Positions 36,712-46,200 of a stretch of DNA of 64,000 nt are shown here, piece by piece. Made by a program: the position numbers and the translations under genes. The stretch covers positions 434,001 through 498,000 of the forward strand of contig NZ_VTSR01000007.1 of the NCBI RefSeq assembly GCF_008329715.1, in the 5' to 3' direction. Positions within the stretch are counted from its first letter, which is position 1; each line of letters begins with the position of its first letter. The DNA comes from Gimesia chilikensis (GTDB lineage: Bacteria > Planctomycetota > Planctomycetia > Planctomycetales > Planctomycetaceae). The notes beneath the pieces are model-generated. The model saw only the letters and a program-made list of their open reading frames with translations, had not been told where the DNA came from and did no database searches.

Positions 36712-37751
36712 TTCAAATACTCCGTTTTGAGCCAGTCCAGCGTCTGCTCTCTTTGTTTGACCAGATTCGTCAGGGGATATGCTTTTTCGATCTCAGACCG
36801 ATACTGTTTTACTTCTTCCGGAACTTGCTCCCAGTCAACCGGCCCCAGGGGGATCTGGCGTGACTGCGAGCGGGCCAGTTCCAGTTCAACCCGCTCCGAG
36901 AGCAGAAAATCGACCAGTTTCTCGGCCTGCTCCCGCTTTTGGGTTCCTTTGATGATCGCCACACTGTTGGGAATCAGAATCACTTTGTCCTCGATCGTCA
37001 CGGGGATAGCAGCCACCGGCTGTTGCTCATCGACGGCGACAAAATAGTCATCCGTGTCTGTATAGCCCAGTACGCAGGCACCACCGGCGACGAGGTTCTT
37101 GACTTGAGAATTACCGGTCGTGACCTGAATCCCCCGTTTGAGTTGTTCCGCATACCAGGCTTTGAGTTGATCCAGTCCCCAGACATCACAGAGGATGGTA
37201 AAATGAGTGAGCGTTGTCCCGTACAGGGGTTTGGCAATAGCGACCTGATCCAACGGCCCGGCCAGAACCTTCTCGATGGCAGCGGAATCCGCCTGCAGCT
37301 GATTCGTATTGGTAATAAAAACCCGCAAACGGGCTGCGAAACCGGTCCAGCAGCCTTCCGGATCTTTGAATGACTCAGGGATTCGTTCGTACCCGGAACC
37401 TTTATAGCTTTCCAGCAGTCCCCGGGATTTCAGATCCGCGGTACCCAGCGTCTGGTTATTCCAGAAAACATCGCACTGGGGATGCTCCTGTTCTCGAATG
37501 ATCAGATTCGTCAGGCCGAGAGATTTAGTCGCTTCGGTATCAAACCGGGGTTCGACGGCAATTCCCGTCTCTGCCATGAATTCGTTGAGTATTTTCTCCG
37601 AAAAGATGGAGTCATGTGCGCAATACACAACCAATGGATCTGTCTGCTTCTGATAATAGAAGACGACTCCAATTCCCAACAGGGCCAGCAATAGAATGAT
37701 GATTAAGGTAAGCCAGTCGGGAGCACCCTGGGGCCTGATTTGTTCATTCAT
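36708..37751 (-). CDS. Membrane-anchored extracellular solute-binding protein (FbpA-like)
   Basis: A 347-residue binding protein of the periplasmic type II class, close to Fe3+-binding FbpA/AfuA proteins. An uncleaved N-terminal helix (about 14-33) anchors it. The core starts PLVVYCAHDSIFSEKILNEFMAETGI and continues with CDVFWNNQTLGTADLKSRGLL, GFAARLRVFITNTNQL, the hinge LVAGGACVLGYTDTDDY and PNSVAIIKGTQKREQAEKLVDFLLSE, all standard for the family. Anchoring by a helix rather than a lipid is a small oddity. The gene overlaps both the coiled-coil gene upstream and the permease gene downstream by 4 bases, so expression is coupled. The ligand is not determined. Confidence 0.85.
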   Translation of the reverse strand: MNEQIRPQGAPDWLTLIIILLLALLGIGVVFYYQKQTDPLVVYCAHDSIFSEKILNEFMAETGIAVEPRFDTEATKSLGLTNLIIREQEHPQCDVFWNNQTLGTADLKSRGLLESYKGSGYERIPESFKDPEGCWTGFAARLRVFITNTNQLQADSAAIEKVLAGPLDQVAIAKPLYGTTLTHFTILCDVWGLDQLKAWYAEQLKRGIQVTTGNSQVKNLVAGGACVLGYTDTDDYFVAVDEQQPVAAIPVTIEDKVILIPNSVAIIKGTQKREQAEKLVDFLLSERVELELARSQSRQIPLGPVDWEQVPEEVKQYRSEIEKAYPLTNLVKQREQTLDWLKTEYLK

Positions 37752-39373
37752 TTCTGAGGTGTATTCTCGTCAGTTTTTTTCTCGAGTGAGTTGAAATACT
37801 TCTTGATGCCATCGTGATACCCGGGCGGAATCTGCTCCTGCATGATGGCTTCGCTCATGCCCTGCTTGAGATCCGTGACCAGCTTGTTGTAGTTTTTCCT
37901 GGCTTCGCCACTGTCGCTGAGCCCCTTGGATTTGAAGGAAAGCAGGACCTTACCAGCGGTGATGGCAGACTTGGACTTTTCGGTTTTAAAACCTTTATCA
38001 CCCGTGTCGTCTTCATCGACTTTGCCTCCTCCGCCCTGTCCCTCATTGCCGGTCCCTTCACCGGGCATTTCTCCCCCCATCATTTCTGCATAGAGTTCTT
38101 CGTAGTCTTCGAGGGTCATACAGTTTTCGCAGGCTTCACCGTCGAGGCCTGATTTGTCGTTTGCCTTTTTAGCCATCTGTAGAACTTTCAGCGCTTCTTC
38201 CAGCTTTTTCATGTCCTTGGCCGACTGCGCCACTTCTTTGAGTTCCATTTTTGCCAGGTCCATGGACTCCATGGCTTCTTTGAAAGCCTCTTCGGGAGAA
38301 AGCCCCTTAGACTGTGCCATCTGCATCTGTTTCATGGCTCGCTTCAGCGCTGCTGCCATCGGCTTGGAAGAAGTCTGTTCCCGGGCGAATGATTCCATCT
38401 CCTTGAGTTTCTTCTGGATTTCATTCTGCAGTTTTTCCCGTTTGACCGGGTCTTTTTCTTTCATCAGCCGTTGCAGCTGATCTTTCAATTCATCCATCTC
38501 TTTGGTGAGTGACTGAGTCGAACCCTCCTGCAGCTCTTTAGACCACTTCTTCATGCCGTCAGCTTTCGACAGGCCACCAAATTTCTGGGCCTGGTCTGCC
38601 TTCATCATCATGCTTTTCATATTCTCTTCGGCCCTCTGCCGCCACTTGCCTCCCAGAGACTTCTGGTGACCAGCCAGGGTCTTGGCATTTTCCTGTTTTT
38701 TGCCGGGGGTCATCTTGCGAAAGTCCGATTTCAGATTCTCTACCGCCAGTTTGACATCTTTAGACTCTTCGTCGCCTGCACCGTTATCTTTGTTCTTCAA
38801 CTCAGCCATGCGGGCCTTTGTTGCTTTTTTCTCTTTCTGGAACTCCTTGACCTTTTCCTGTTCGATTTCCGCAGCCTGTACTTCACCGAAGGGGTCGAGT
38901 TGCGGCGCATATTGCAGTGTCAGAAACAGAACCAGCGTGGAGGCACAGACCCAGCCCACCCGTTTCGCCCAGGCAAATTCCACGACCTGGGCGGGTCTGA
39001 TTTTCTCTGCCTGCTTTTCTGCGTCCTGCGCGACCAGGGGCTTATAATTGCCGACGGCCTGTTCCAGCATCGTCACCGTCAGAAACAGATCCTTGGTTCC
39101 CTGTCTCTGATCGATCAGGCGGGCCGCCTGTTCGCGATCGGGCCGGCGAAACAGAATCGCTGACAGCACCAGCGTACCGATGGCGACACTGCTGATGGAC
39201 TCCAGTGGGAACCAGCCGGTCCAGTAGCCCGTCAACCGGCTGAAGAGCATCAGCGCCAGGTACAGGGATGCAGAGATTACAAATGACACAAAGAGTGCAC
39301 GCCCCCAAACCGCTAAAGCCAGGCGACGCTGTACGCGTTCGATCAGTCGATTTGATTTTGTCATTTGTTCCAT
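37748..39373 (-). CDS. Coiled-coil membrane protein of unknown function
   Basis: A 541-residue protein with three membrane helices near the N-terminus (about 27-48, 57-76 and 138-155), including a short FRRPDREQAARLIDQRQGTKDLFLT segment between the second and third that resembles the DUF4175-like proteins of VWA operons. From about residue 170 to 420 it is a highly charged Lys/Glu helix-rich region predicted to form long coiled coils. A short CENC motif, a Gly-rich acidic stretch (GEGTGNEGQGGGGKVDEDD) and a final helical part follow. AAGGAG seven bases before the ATG fixes the start. It overlaps the binding-protein gene by 4 bases. The function is unknown; an envelope or complex-scaffolding role is only suggested by its neighbours. 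Confidence 0.7.
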   Translation of the reverse strand: MEQMTKSNRLIERVQRRLALAVWGRALFVSFVISASLYLALMLFSRLTGYWTGWFPLESISSVAIGTLVLSAILFRRPDREQAARLIDQRQGTKDLFLTVTMLEQAVGNYKPLVAQDAEKQAEKIRPAQVVEFAWAKRVGWVCASTLVLFLTLQYAPQLDPFGEVQAAEIEQEKVKEFQKEKKATKARMAELKNKDNGAGDEESKDVKLAVENLKSDFRKMTPGKKQENAKTLAGHQKSLGGKWRQRAEENMKSMMMKADQAQKFGGLSKADGMKKWSKELQEGSTQSLTKEMDELKDQLQRLMKEKDPVKREKLQNEIQKKLKEMESFAREQTSSKPMAAALKRAMKQMQMAQSKGLSPEEAFKEAMESMDLAKMELKEVAQSAKDMKKLEEALKVLQMAKKANDKSGLDGEACENCMTLEDYEELYAEMMGGEMPGEGTGNEGQGGGGKVDEDDTGDKGFKTEKSKSAITAGKVLLSFKSKGLSDSGEARKNYNKLVTDLKQGMSEAIMQEQIPPGYHDGIKKYFNSLEKKTDENTPQK

Positions 39374-39425
39374 GAGTTTTCTCCTTGTTAGCAGGAGTTG
39401 TTAGTCCGTTGATTTGTCTGCGATA

Positions 39426-41105
39426 CTAATCCGATTTCGGGGAGAAGGCCTCCGCCTCATCGGCGCTGATCAGGTGGTCCTGATTCTGGTCCAGTCGTTT
39501 AAATGTGGCTGCGTCGAACAGAAATTCCCGTTCCGATATGTCCCCATCCCGGTTGCGATCCATGCGTTGAAACCAGCGTGGTCCGGAAATGGTACGAGGG
39601 ATTGTACTGTTCTGGTTCATTGCCATGGAATCCATCCGTGGATCAAACTGAAACAATTGCGGTTTCCCGAGTTCAAATGTCAGTTTGAAATGTCCTCGTA
39701 ATTCTGCAGGATCCAGTGACTGGTCCCGGTTTTTATCATACTCCCGCACTCGCTTGAGACTGTTTTTGAGTTCGCGAGGGCTCAAGCGTCGATCCAGATC
39801 GGCGTCGAGAATTTCAAACAGGGATTTGCCATCGTTGCTGACGGTCATCACCACCTGGTTCTGTACGGAAGACGTTTTCTGAATCAGGTAGTCGGTCAGC
39901 TCTTCTTTGTGCAGCATTTCATCCTGATCCTTGTCCGCTTTCTGATAGTCGGCACCGGGGATATTCAACTGCATGAATTCGTTTGGAGACAGATAACCAT
40001 TTTTATCACTGTCAACAACGCGAAAACGAGTCTGGTAGAAACGGACATTGTCGGCCAGCATGTGCCGCGAACTCTTGACGCGAAATTCGAGTTGCAGACT
40101 GTCGAGCCGCAACTGCAGTCGCGAACGGGACGGGGATTCAACCTCGGTAACGCGGGGCGTCTGCTTACTGACGAATTTGAGCGTGGGTCGGAATGCTTTC
40201 TGCCGCGGGAGTGCCATATCCAGTTGCAGATCACTTACGGGATGATGCAGCCAGGCCGACATCTCCTCTCGATTCAAATAACCATCCGCGTCCTGATCGA
40301 AATCCTGAATCGGGGATGCCCCACTGCTGGTGGAACTGAAACAGGCCAGAGCCAGGGCATCCTGCTTCGGATTGGCGTGTTCAACATATTTTTTCAACAG
40401 TTCATCAACCGCCTGGCGAATCGAGCGGTCATTGTCCAACTGCCGGAAGGGCGTCTCGGTTTCCCCCTGACCTCCTCCAACCACGGTTTGAGTCTGATTC
40501 GCATTAAATGGGCGAAGTTCCGCCAGATTCAGCACTTCATCTTCATCACGATCGAACTGGGTCAACGCGCGGGAGCTGGCTTCGAATTCCGCATCACTTA
40601 CGGAACCATCGCCATTATAATCCAGTTTGCGAAAGAGCTCGATCACCTGGGAGGTTCGTGTGGGAGCCCCCGCGATGCGAAAAGCAGAACCCTGGGCCCG
40701 GTGAATATAAGTCGCAAATTCCCCGATGCTTAACTTCTGGTCCCGGGGCGCCACATCCAGTAATTGCAGTCGTTCTGCCGGGCTTCCTTGATCAAACAGG
40801 CGGATACCGAATGCCGGGACGTTTTCCATCTCGGTCTGGTCAATGAACTGATCCTCGTTACGGTCCAGTGAGGTAAAGAGCCGTTCAATGTAATCGGTCG
40901 TCGTCGCACAGAAATCGGCTTCATCAACCTGAATGTTAACGGCAATCACAACGGGTGCTGAGGGTGCCAGAAGTAGAATCCGCTGGGACGTTGCTGCCTG
41001 CGGCGTTGAGCCTGCAACCTCTCCTGCCAGACTGATACGCAACGGGACCAGTCCGAGCAGAGCTGCGGTCAGGTAGCAACAGATTGTCCTGGCGGATGCG
41101 GTCAT
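39426..41105 (-). CDS. Secreted EF-hand repeat protein
   Basis: A 559-residue exported protein with an N-terminal signal segment and about ten EF-hand-like calcium loops across its length, for example DRNEDQFIDQTE, DYNGDGSVSDAE, DRDEDEVLNLAE, DQDADGYLNREE, DSDKNGYLSPNE, DKDQDEMLHKEE, DADLDRRLSPRE, DKNRDQSLDPAE, DRNRDGDISERE and DQNQDHLISADE. Several loops lack the central Gly, so their calcium affinity may vary. Planctomycetes often pair such proteins with DUF1549/DUF1553 proteins; here that gene ends only 3 bases upstream, so the pair is co-transcribed. A calcium-responsive or structural envelope role is plausible but unproven. Confidence 0.85.
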   Translation of the reverse strand: MTASARTICCYLTAALLGLVPLRISLAGEVAGSTPQAATSQRILLLAPSAPVVIAVNIQVDEADFCATTTDYIERLFTSLDRNEDQFIDQTEMENVPAFGIRLFDQGSPAERLQLLDVAPRDQKLSIGEFATYIHRAQGSAFRIAGAPTRTSQVIELFRKLDYNGDGSVSDAEFEASSRALTQFDRDEDEVLNLAELRPFNANQTQTVVGGGQGETETPFRQLDNDRSIRQAVDELLKKYVEHANPKQDALALACFSSTSSGASPIQDFDQDADGYLNREEMSAWLHHPVSDLQLDMALPRQKAFRPTLKFVSKQTPRVTEVESPSRSRLQLRLDSLQLEFRVKSSRHMLADNVRFYQTRFRVVDSDKNGYLSPNEFMQLNIPGADYQKADKDQDEMLHKEELTDYLIQKTSSVQNQVVMTVSNDGKSLFEILDADLDRRLSPRELKNSLKRVREYDKNRDQSLDPAELRGHFKLTFELGKPQLFQFDPRMDSMAMNQNSTIPRTISGPRWFQRMDRNRDGDISEREFLFDAATFKRLDQNQDHLISADEAEAFSPKSD

Positions 41106-41108
41106 GTG

Positions 41109-42740
41109 TTAATGATTCAATAAAAACTCACTACTGTTTAACAGGGCCCAGAACAGATTCGCATAGGCGTCCGTCTGGTCTTCACTCGCTGTGATATACG
41201 ATTTCAGTCTGTTTTGTTCTGCCGAAGTGGGAGGCCGGGAAAGCGTGGACAAATAAAAAGCTTCGATTTTCTGTTCGACCGACTGCCCCGGAAAATCCAC
41301 TATCGCGGTAAACACATCGGACTCTTCCAGACTGGTCGCATTGGTAATAAAGGTGCCGTTCATCAGGGCCAGCGCCTGCAAGATCGTAGCCCGGGGTTCC
41401 AACTGGTTTTCGGCCTCCGATTGAAACAGTTCGTAAATTTCCGCCTGGGGAGAATTCGTGCCTCCCGCGATCAATCGTGGATCCGTTTCTGTAGTCTGAC
41501 GGAAGAACCCCGTTGCCTGGACCAGATTGGCAAAGATCTGTTCTGAGGTCAGCCCCCGTGTCGGCATTTTTCCATACCATTGTGCACGAGACTGGCTGGG
41601 ATCGGTCTGGCGACTGGTGAGTTGATAGGTCTCAGAATTCGTGATTTCGCGAATCAGATATTTCAGATCGTAATCATGTTGCTGGAAGGCACGTGCCATG
41701 GCATCCAGCAGTTCCGGATGCGAAGCGGGGTTGGTCGCAGAAAAATCATCGACCGGGTCCACGATGCCTCGACCAAAGAACAGACTCCAGATTCGATTGA
41801 CCGACGCCCTGGCAAAATAGGGGTTCTGTGAAGATGTGATCCATTCCGATAGCCGTTCCCGGGGCCCACGCTGATTCTGCTCCCAGTCGATCTCTTTTCC
41901 GTTCAGAAAGCTGGCTTCGACCAGTCGATTTGTATCGGGAATTTTGATCGCGGGTTTGCCGGTAACTTCTCTCAAGCTGAATCCAGTAATCAGATTATTC
42001 TGTTGGGACTGATCGAAATTGGCAAAGAAAGCCGCGAACTTCCAGAACTGCTCCTGCTTCCAGGTATCAAAAGGATGATCATGACACTGGGCACATTCAA
42101 TCCGAACTCCCAGAAAGGCACGGGAAGTACTGGCAGCCAGACTCTCTGGTTTGAGCTGCTTAGCCACATAGAAAGCCCGCGGAGTGGGTTCCATTGTCTC
42201 TGCCTGTGCTGCGTCCTGATCAAAGGGCGCACCTATGATGGCTTGAGCCAAGGCAGCGTAGGAAGTGTCGTTTCTCAGTTGAGTTCGCAGCCAGGCTTCG
42301 AATTCCGGTACCTGTTGTCGTGCAAATGGATCTGTGCCGGCTTCGGGGATCAGGATCTCCCGCCAGAGGCTGGTGAAGTGGACCACGAACCCCGGACTGT
42401 CCAATAAGCGTTCAATTAACTGAGACCGCTTATTGGGAGTGGTATCTGCCAGAAACTGGCGTACTTCCGCTACCGGTGGAATTTTGCCGGACAGATCCAG
42501 GTAGACCCGCCTCATGAATTCTGCATCTGAAGCACGAGGGGCGATCTGAACCAGTTCACGTTGGTGGGCTTCTCGGATGAACTGATCGATCTGGCCGGCC
42601 AGCCGCTGTGGTTCACTGTCGGCTGCAGACTTTTCCGTGGCGACAATGATCGACTGCTGGCAGATCAGAAATAGTGCTGCCAGTAGCAGACTGCCCGCCT
42701 GATTACCTCGGTTGTGCTGATTTTCGCTGGCACTTAACAC
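41109..42740 (-). CDS. DUF1549/DUF1553 secreted protein (no cytochrome domain)
   Basis: A 543-residue exported protein. After the signal segment (about 12-35) comes the DUF1549 domain with EFMRRVYLDLSGKIPPVAEVRQFL, HFTSLWREILIP and the family motif CAQCHDHPFDTWKQEQFWKFAAFF. DUF1553 follows with RASVNRIWSLFFGRGIVDPVDDF, NPASHPELLDAMARAF and the closing AYANLFWALLNSSEFLLNH. No N-terminal cytochrome c (PSCyt1) or CBM-like part is present, so this is the short form. Translation probably starts at GTG because AAGGA lies eight bases upstream. The family is almost confined to Planctomycetes/Verrucomicrobia and its role is uncertain. This is the first gene of the long minus-strand unit. Confidence 0.92.
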   Translation of the reverse strand: MLSASENQHNRGNQAGSLLLAALFLICQQSIIVATEKSAADSEPQRLAGQIDQFIREAHQRELVQIAPRASDAEFMRRVYLDLSGKIPPVAEVRQFLADTTPNKRSQLIERLLDSPGFVVHFTSLWREILIPEAGTDPFARQQVPEFEAWLRTQLRNDTSYAALAQAIIGAPFDQDAAQAETMEPTPRAFYVAKQLKPESLAASTSRAFLGVRIECAQCHDHPFDTWKQEQFWKFAAFFANFDQSQQNNLITGFSLREVTGKPAIKIPDTNRLVEASFLNGKEIDWEQNQRGPRERLSEWITSSQNPYFARASVNRIWSLFFGRGIVDPVDDFSATNPASHPELLDAMARAFQQHDYDLKYLIREITNSETYQLTSRQTDPSQSRAQWYGKMPTRGLTSEQIFANLVQATGFFRQTTETDPRLIAGGTNSPQAEIYELFQSEAENQLEPRATILQALALMNGTFITNATSLEESDVFTAIVDFPGQSVEQKIEAFYLSTLSRPPTSAEQNRLKSYITASEDQTDAYANLFWALLNSSEFLLNH

Positions 42741-43037
42741 GGGTGCAGTCCTTAATGATAAACGGACAACGGATTCATTCAGTCTGAAAGAAATGATTGC
42801 CAGAAATGGCTTGATTACATATAGTCAATTGTACAATGAGCTTGCAGCAATACAAGGGCGTTCCCGGTCCCGACGCCAGAACCGGTCAGATCGAAATTCG
42901 TTACAGAAGCTCTGATCTTGAAATATTTTATGAAAGTTCATGAAATGCTGATTCACCCTTAGTAAGTTAGAGGCGAGAGTAAGTCCGTTTTGCTCAACTT
43001 TTTCTCCAGTTTAACGATTTTCTTACTGAAAGATGAC
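42741..43037. other. Divergent intergenic region at the head of the long minus-strand unit
   Basis: This 297-bp gap separates the DUF1549/DUF1553 gene from a small membrane protein gene. It holds the promoter candidate at 42828-42855 with a 10-bp palindrome over its -10. The rest shows no gene or RNA that I can recognise. Confidence 0.5.
42828..42855 (-). promoter_or_regulatory. Candidate promoter for the 17-gene minus-strand unit
   Basis: On the minus strand TTGTAT (42855-42850), 16 bases, then TACAAT (42833-42828, 5 of 6). The -10 lies inside a perfect 10-bp palindrome, ATTGTACAAT (42828-42837), which could be an operator half-covering the promoter. The leader would be about 80 bases. By-eye match. 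Confidence 0.35.
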
Positions 43038-43238
43038 ATGTTGCTCCTGTCGAGTCTGCGTCAGCAGATGAAAAAACATAAAGATGACCTGCTGGTGATT
43101 GTCGGCGGTGCTGGATTGTTTATTTTCGGTTTCCTGGATGAGGGCCTGGCCTGGTTTTTCAAGTCGTCGGGTGTGCTCATGTTTCTCTGGGGCTGTGCGA
43201 CCCTGTATGTGAATCTCAAATCGAGCGAACAGCAATAA
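43038..43238 (+). CDS. Small two-helix membrane protein
   Basis: A 66-residue protein with a basic N-terminus (SLRQQMKKHKDD), a hydrophobic helix VIVGGAGLFIFGFLDEGLAWFF and a second one GVLMFLWGCATLYVNL. The start is uncertain. The ATG at 43038 has only a weak GAAAG before it, and an in-frame TTG at 42990 would add 16 hydrophobic residues. No family is recognised. It precedes the PQQ gene by 48 bases on the same strand and may be co-transcribed with it. Confidence 0.5.
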   Translation: MLLLSSLRQQMKKHKDDLLVIVGGAGLFIFGFLDEGLAWFFKSSGVLMFLWGCATLYVNLKSSEQQ

Positions 43239-43286
43239 CAACGTCTCCGTCCAGAGACTGGTCGGGCGTTTTTGAGTGTGTTAACC

Positions 43287-46200
43287 ATGAAAATCATTTC
43301 TATGACTCGTTCTATATCTTGCGTGCCGATCCTGTTCTGTGTGATGGCCTGTCTCTATAACGTCCCAGTTCTAGATGCAGGCGACTGGCCGATGTGGCGT
43401 TACGACGCCGGACATACTGCTTCCTCGCCTGATGCCCTGCCCGACCAGTTGACGCCTGTCTGGACCCGGAAATTCAGCCCCCGGAAACAGGTCTGGGATG
43501 ATCCGTTGAACAATGACCTGATGACGTACGACAAAATCTTTGAACCGGTCGTCTTTGGCCAGCGGATGTTTGTCGGGTTTAACGACGCCGATAAACTCGT
43601 CGCTCTGGATACTCGGACCGGGGAGACGCTCTGGACGTACTTCACCGATGGTCCCGTTCGTTTTTCGCCGGTTGCGACGGAAGACCGGGTCTACCTGGTC
43701 AGTGATGACGGACACCTCTATTGCCTCAACAGCAGCGACGGAACTTTGATCTGGAAGTTTCGTGGCGCGCCAGCGGCGCAGAAGACATTGGGAAATCAGC
43801 GGGTGATTTCTGCCTGGCCTGCCCGTGGCGGTCCTGTTTTATACGACGATCAGATTTACTTCGCAGCCAGTATCTGGCCGTTTATGGGGACGTTCATTTA
43901 TGCCCTGGATGCAGAGACTGGAGCGGTCACCTGGGTGAATGACTCGACCAGCGCCAGCTACATCAAACAGCCGCATAGCGCCCCTTCTTTTGCGGGTGTG
44001 GCGCCACAGGGCACGCTCGTGGCAACTGAAGAACTGCTATTGGTGCCCGGCGGTCGTTCTGTACCAGCAGCCCTGGATCGTAAGACCGGCGAGCTGAAAT
44101 ACTTTCACCTGGGAGGCAAAGGGAACGGCGGATCGTTCGTGATTTCAGGCGAGAAAGAATTCTTTGTGCATACCCGCTATCGGGGAGTTCGCGCTTACAA
44201 TCTGGAAACCGGATTGCCCAACCTGTACGTGCACAATGAACCGGTACTCCACGACGAACAGATCTATTCCGCCAGTCTCAAAGATAAACAGCCGGTGCTG
44301 GAAGCCTTTAATCGCCAGCATAAGGCACTCTGGTCTCTCCCCGTCGATGGACAGGGAGATCTGATCCGAGCCGGAAATCGTCTCTACGCAGTGGGTGAGC
44401 AGACGCTTTCCGCTATCGAACTGCCGGCCAGTCCAGAAGCCAAACCGCAGGTTGCCTGGCAACACCCCATTACCGGAAGCGTCGCTCGTTTACTGGCTGC
44501 AGATAACAGGCTCTTCGCGGTCACTCAGGAGGGCGATATCATGGCGTTCGCCGCACCGGGAGAGCAGAGTGAGTCAAACGTCGCGGATACTAAACCTGAA
44601 ACGAAACCAGCCGTCGATCCCGCTGCAACGGAACTAGCTGCCAGGATTCTGAAACAGACCGAAACCCGTACCGGGTATGCCGTTTGTGTGGGCGGAGATA
44701 ATCCTGATTTACTGGACGCTTTCCTGCGACTCTCTCCATTACAACTGGTGGTACTGGAGCCTGATGCGCAGCGTGTCACTGCTCTCCGCAAACGTTTCGA
44801 TGCTCGCGGGGAATATGGCACGCGTATCTCGGTTCACCAGGGAACTCCTGAAAGTTTCCAGGCACCACAGCACATTGCCCGGGTGACGATCGTCAGCGCT
44901 CCGCAGGTGGAATTGCTGACGAGTGCCTCCCTGCAGCAAATTTATCGTTCGGTTCGCCCGTATGGCGGTGTCATCTGGATTCCTGCAGCAGACGAGCATT
45001 TCGAGTCTCTCAAGAATATGATCGGTCAGGCGCAGCTTCCTAAAGCTGAGTTGACTGAACTGGCCGATGGTCTCCTCATTCGCCGAGTGGGGGCACTGCC
45101 TGACTCGGCCGACTGGACACACCAGTATGGGGATATCGCGAATAGTGTGAAATCGAATGACAAGCGAGTTAAACTGCCGTTAGGTGTCCTCTGGTTTGGC
45201 GGTAATTCGCACGACGATGTACTCCCGCGACACGGGCATGGCCCGCCTGAGCAGGTCATCGGCGGTCGCACATTCCTGGAAGGCATGAACAGCCTGAGTG
45301 CCCGCGACGTCTACACGGGGGCAGTACTCTGGAGACGTGAATTTGACGACCTGGGCACGTTTGGCATCTATTTCAATTCGACTTATGCCGACACACCATT
45401 GAGTACACAATACAACCAGAAACATATTCCCGGTGCGAACGCCCGCGGTACAAACTATATCGCCACAGCGGAAGAGGTCTATCTGGCCATTGGTCCGGAG
45501 TGCCATGTACTGAGTGCCGTTGATGGGCAGACGCAACGCATCATCAAACTGCCGGATCCTAAAAAAGACTGGGCCTTTATTGCTGTAGACCAGGATATCC
45601 TGCTGGCCGGAAATGGATTTGCTCATTACGGCAAAAAAGTTGAGGAGAAAGCAGGCAAGGATGGCCCCGCGGCAACTGACTTGTCGGCCAGTCGGGGGTT
45701 GATCGCCTTTGATCGTCGGTCGGGGGAAAAGCTCTGGCAGGTCGATGCCGTGCATTCATTCTTACACAACGGAATCGTTGCAGGACGGAATCGGTTGTAC
45801 TGCCTCGACAAACTCCCAGCGAGTGCAGAGAAAAAACTGTCGCGGCGCGGCATGGCTGATCCTTCACAGTATCGCATTCTCTGCCTGGATCTGCAGACCG
45901 GGAAGGAACTCTGGTCGACGAAGGAAAGCATTTTTGGTTCCTGGCTGGGCTACTCTGAAAAACATGATCTGCTGTTGCAGGCCGGTGCCCGGGCCAGCGA
46001 TCGCCTCAGTGACGAAGTGGGCCAGGGAATGATTGCCTACCAGGCCGATGACGGCTCCATCCTCTGGCAAAAGAAGGATCAGAAATATACCGGTCCGCTG
46101 GTGCTGCACAACGATCTGATTATCACTTCGGCTAATTCGTATCAGGTATCAGGGGGCGCCTTTCACATCAGGGACGGTAGTCCTTACACGATTACGAATC

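Noticed and set aside
39909-40733. A 274-codon plus-strand frame opposite the EF-hand gene
   Set aside because: The EF-hand repeats on the minus strand are unmistakable; this frame is a mirror of their biased codons.
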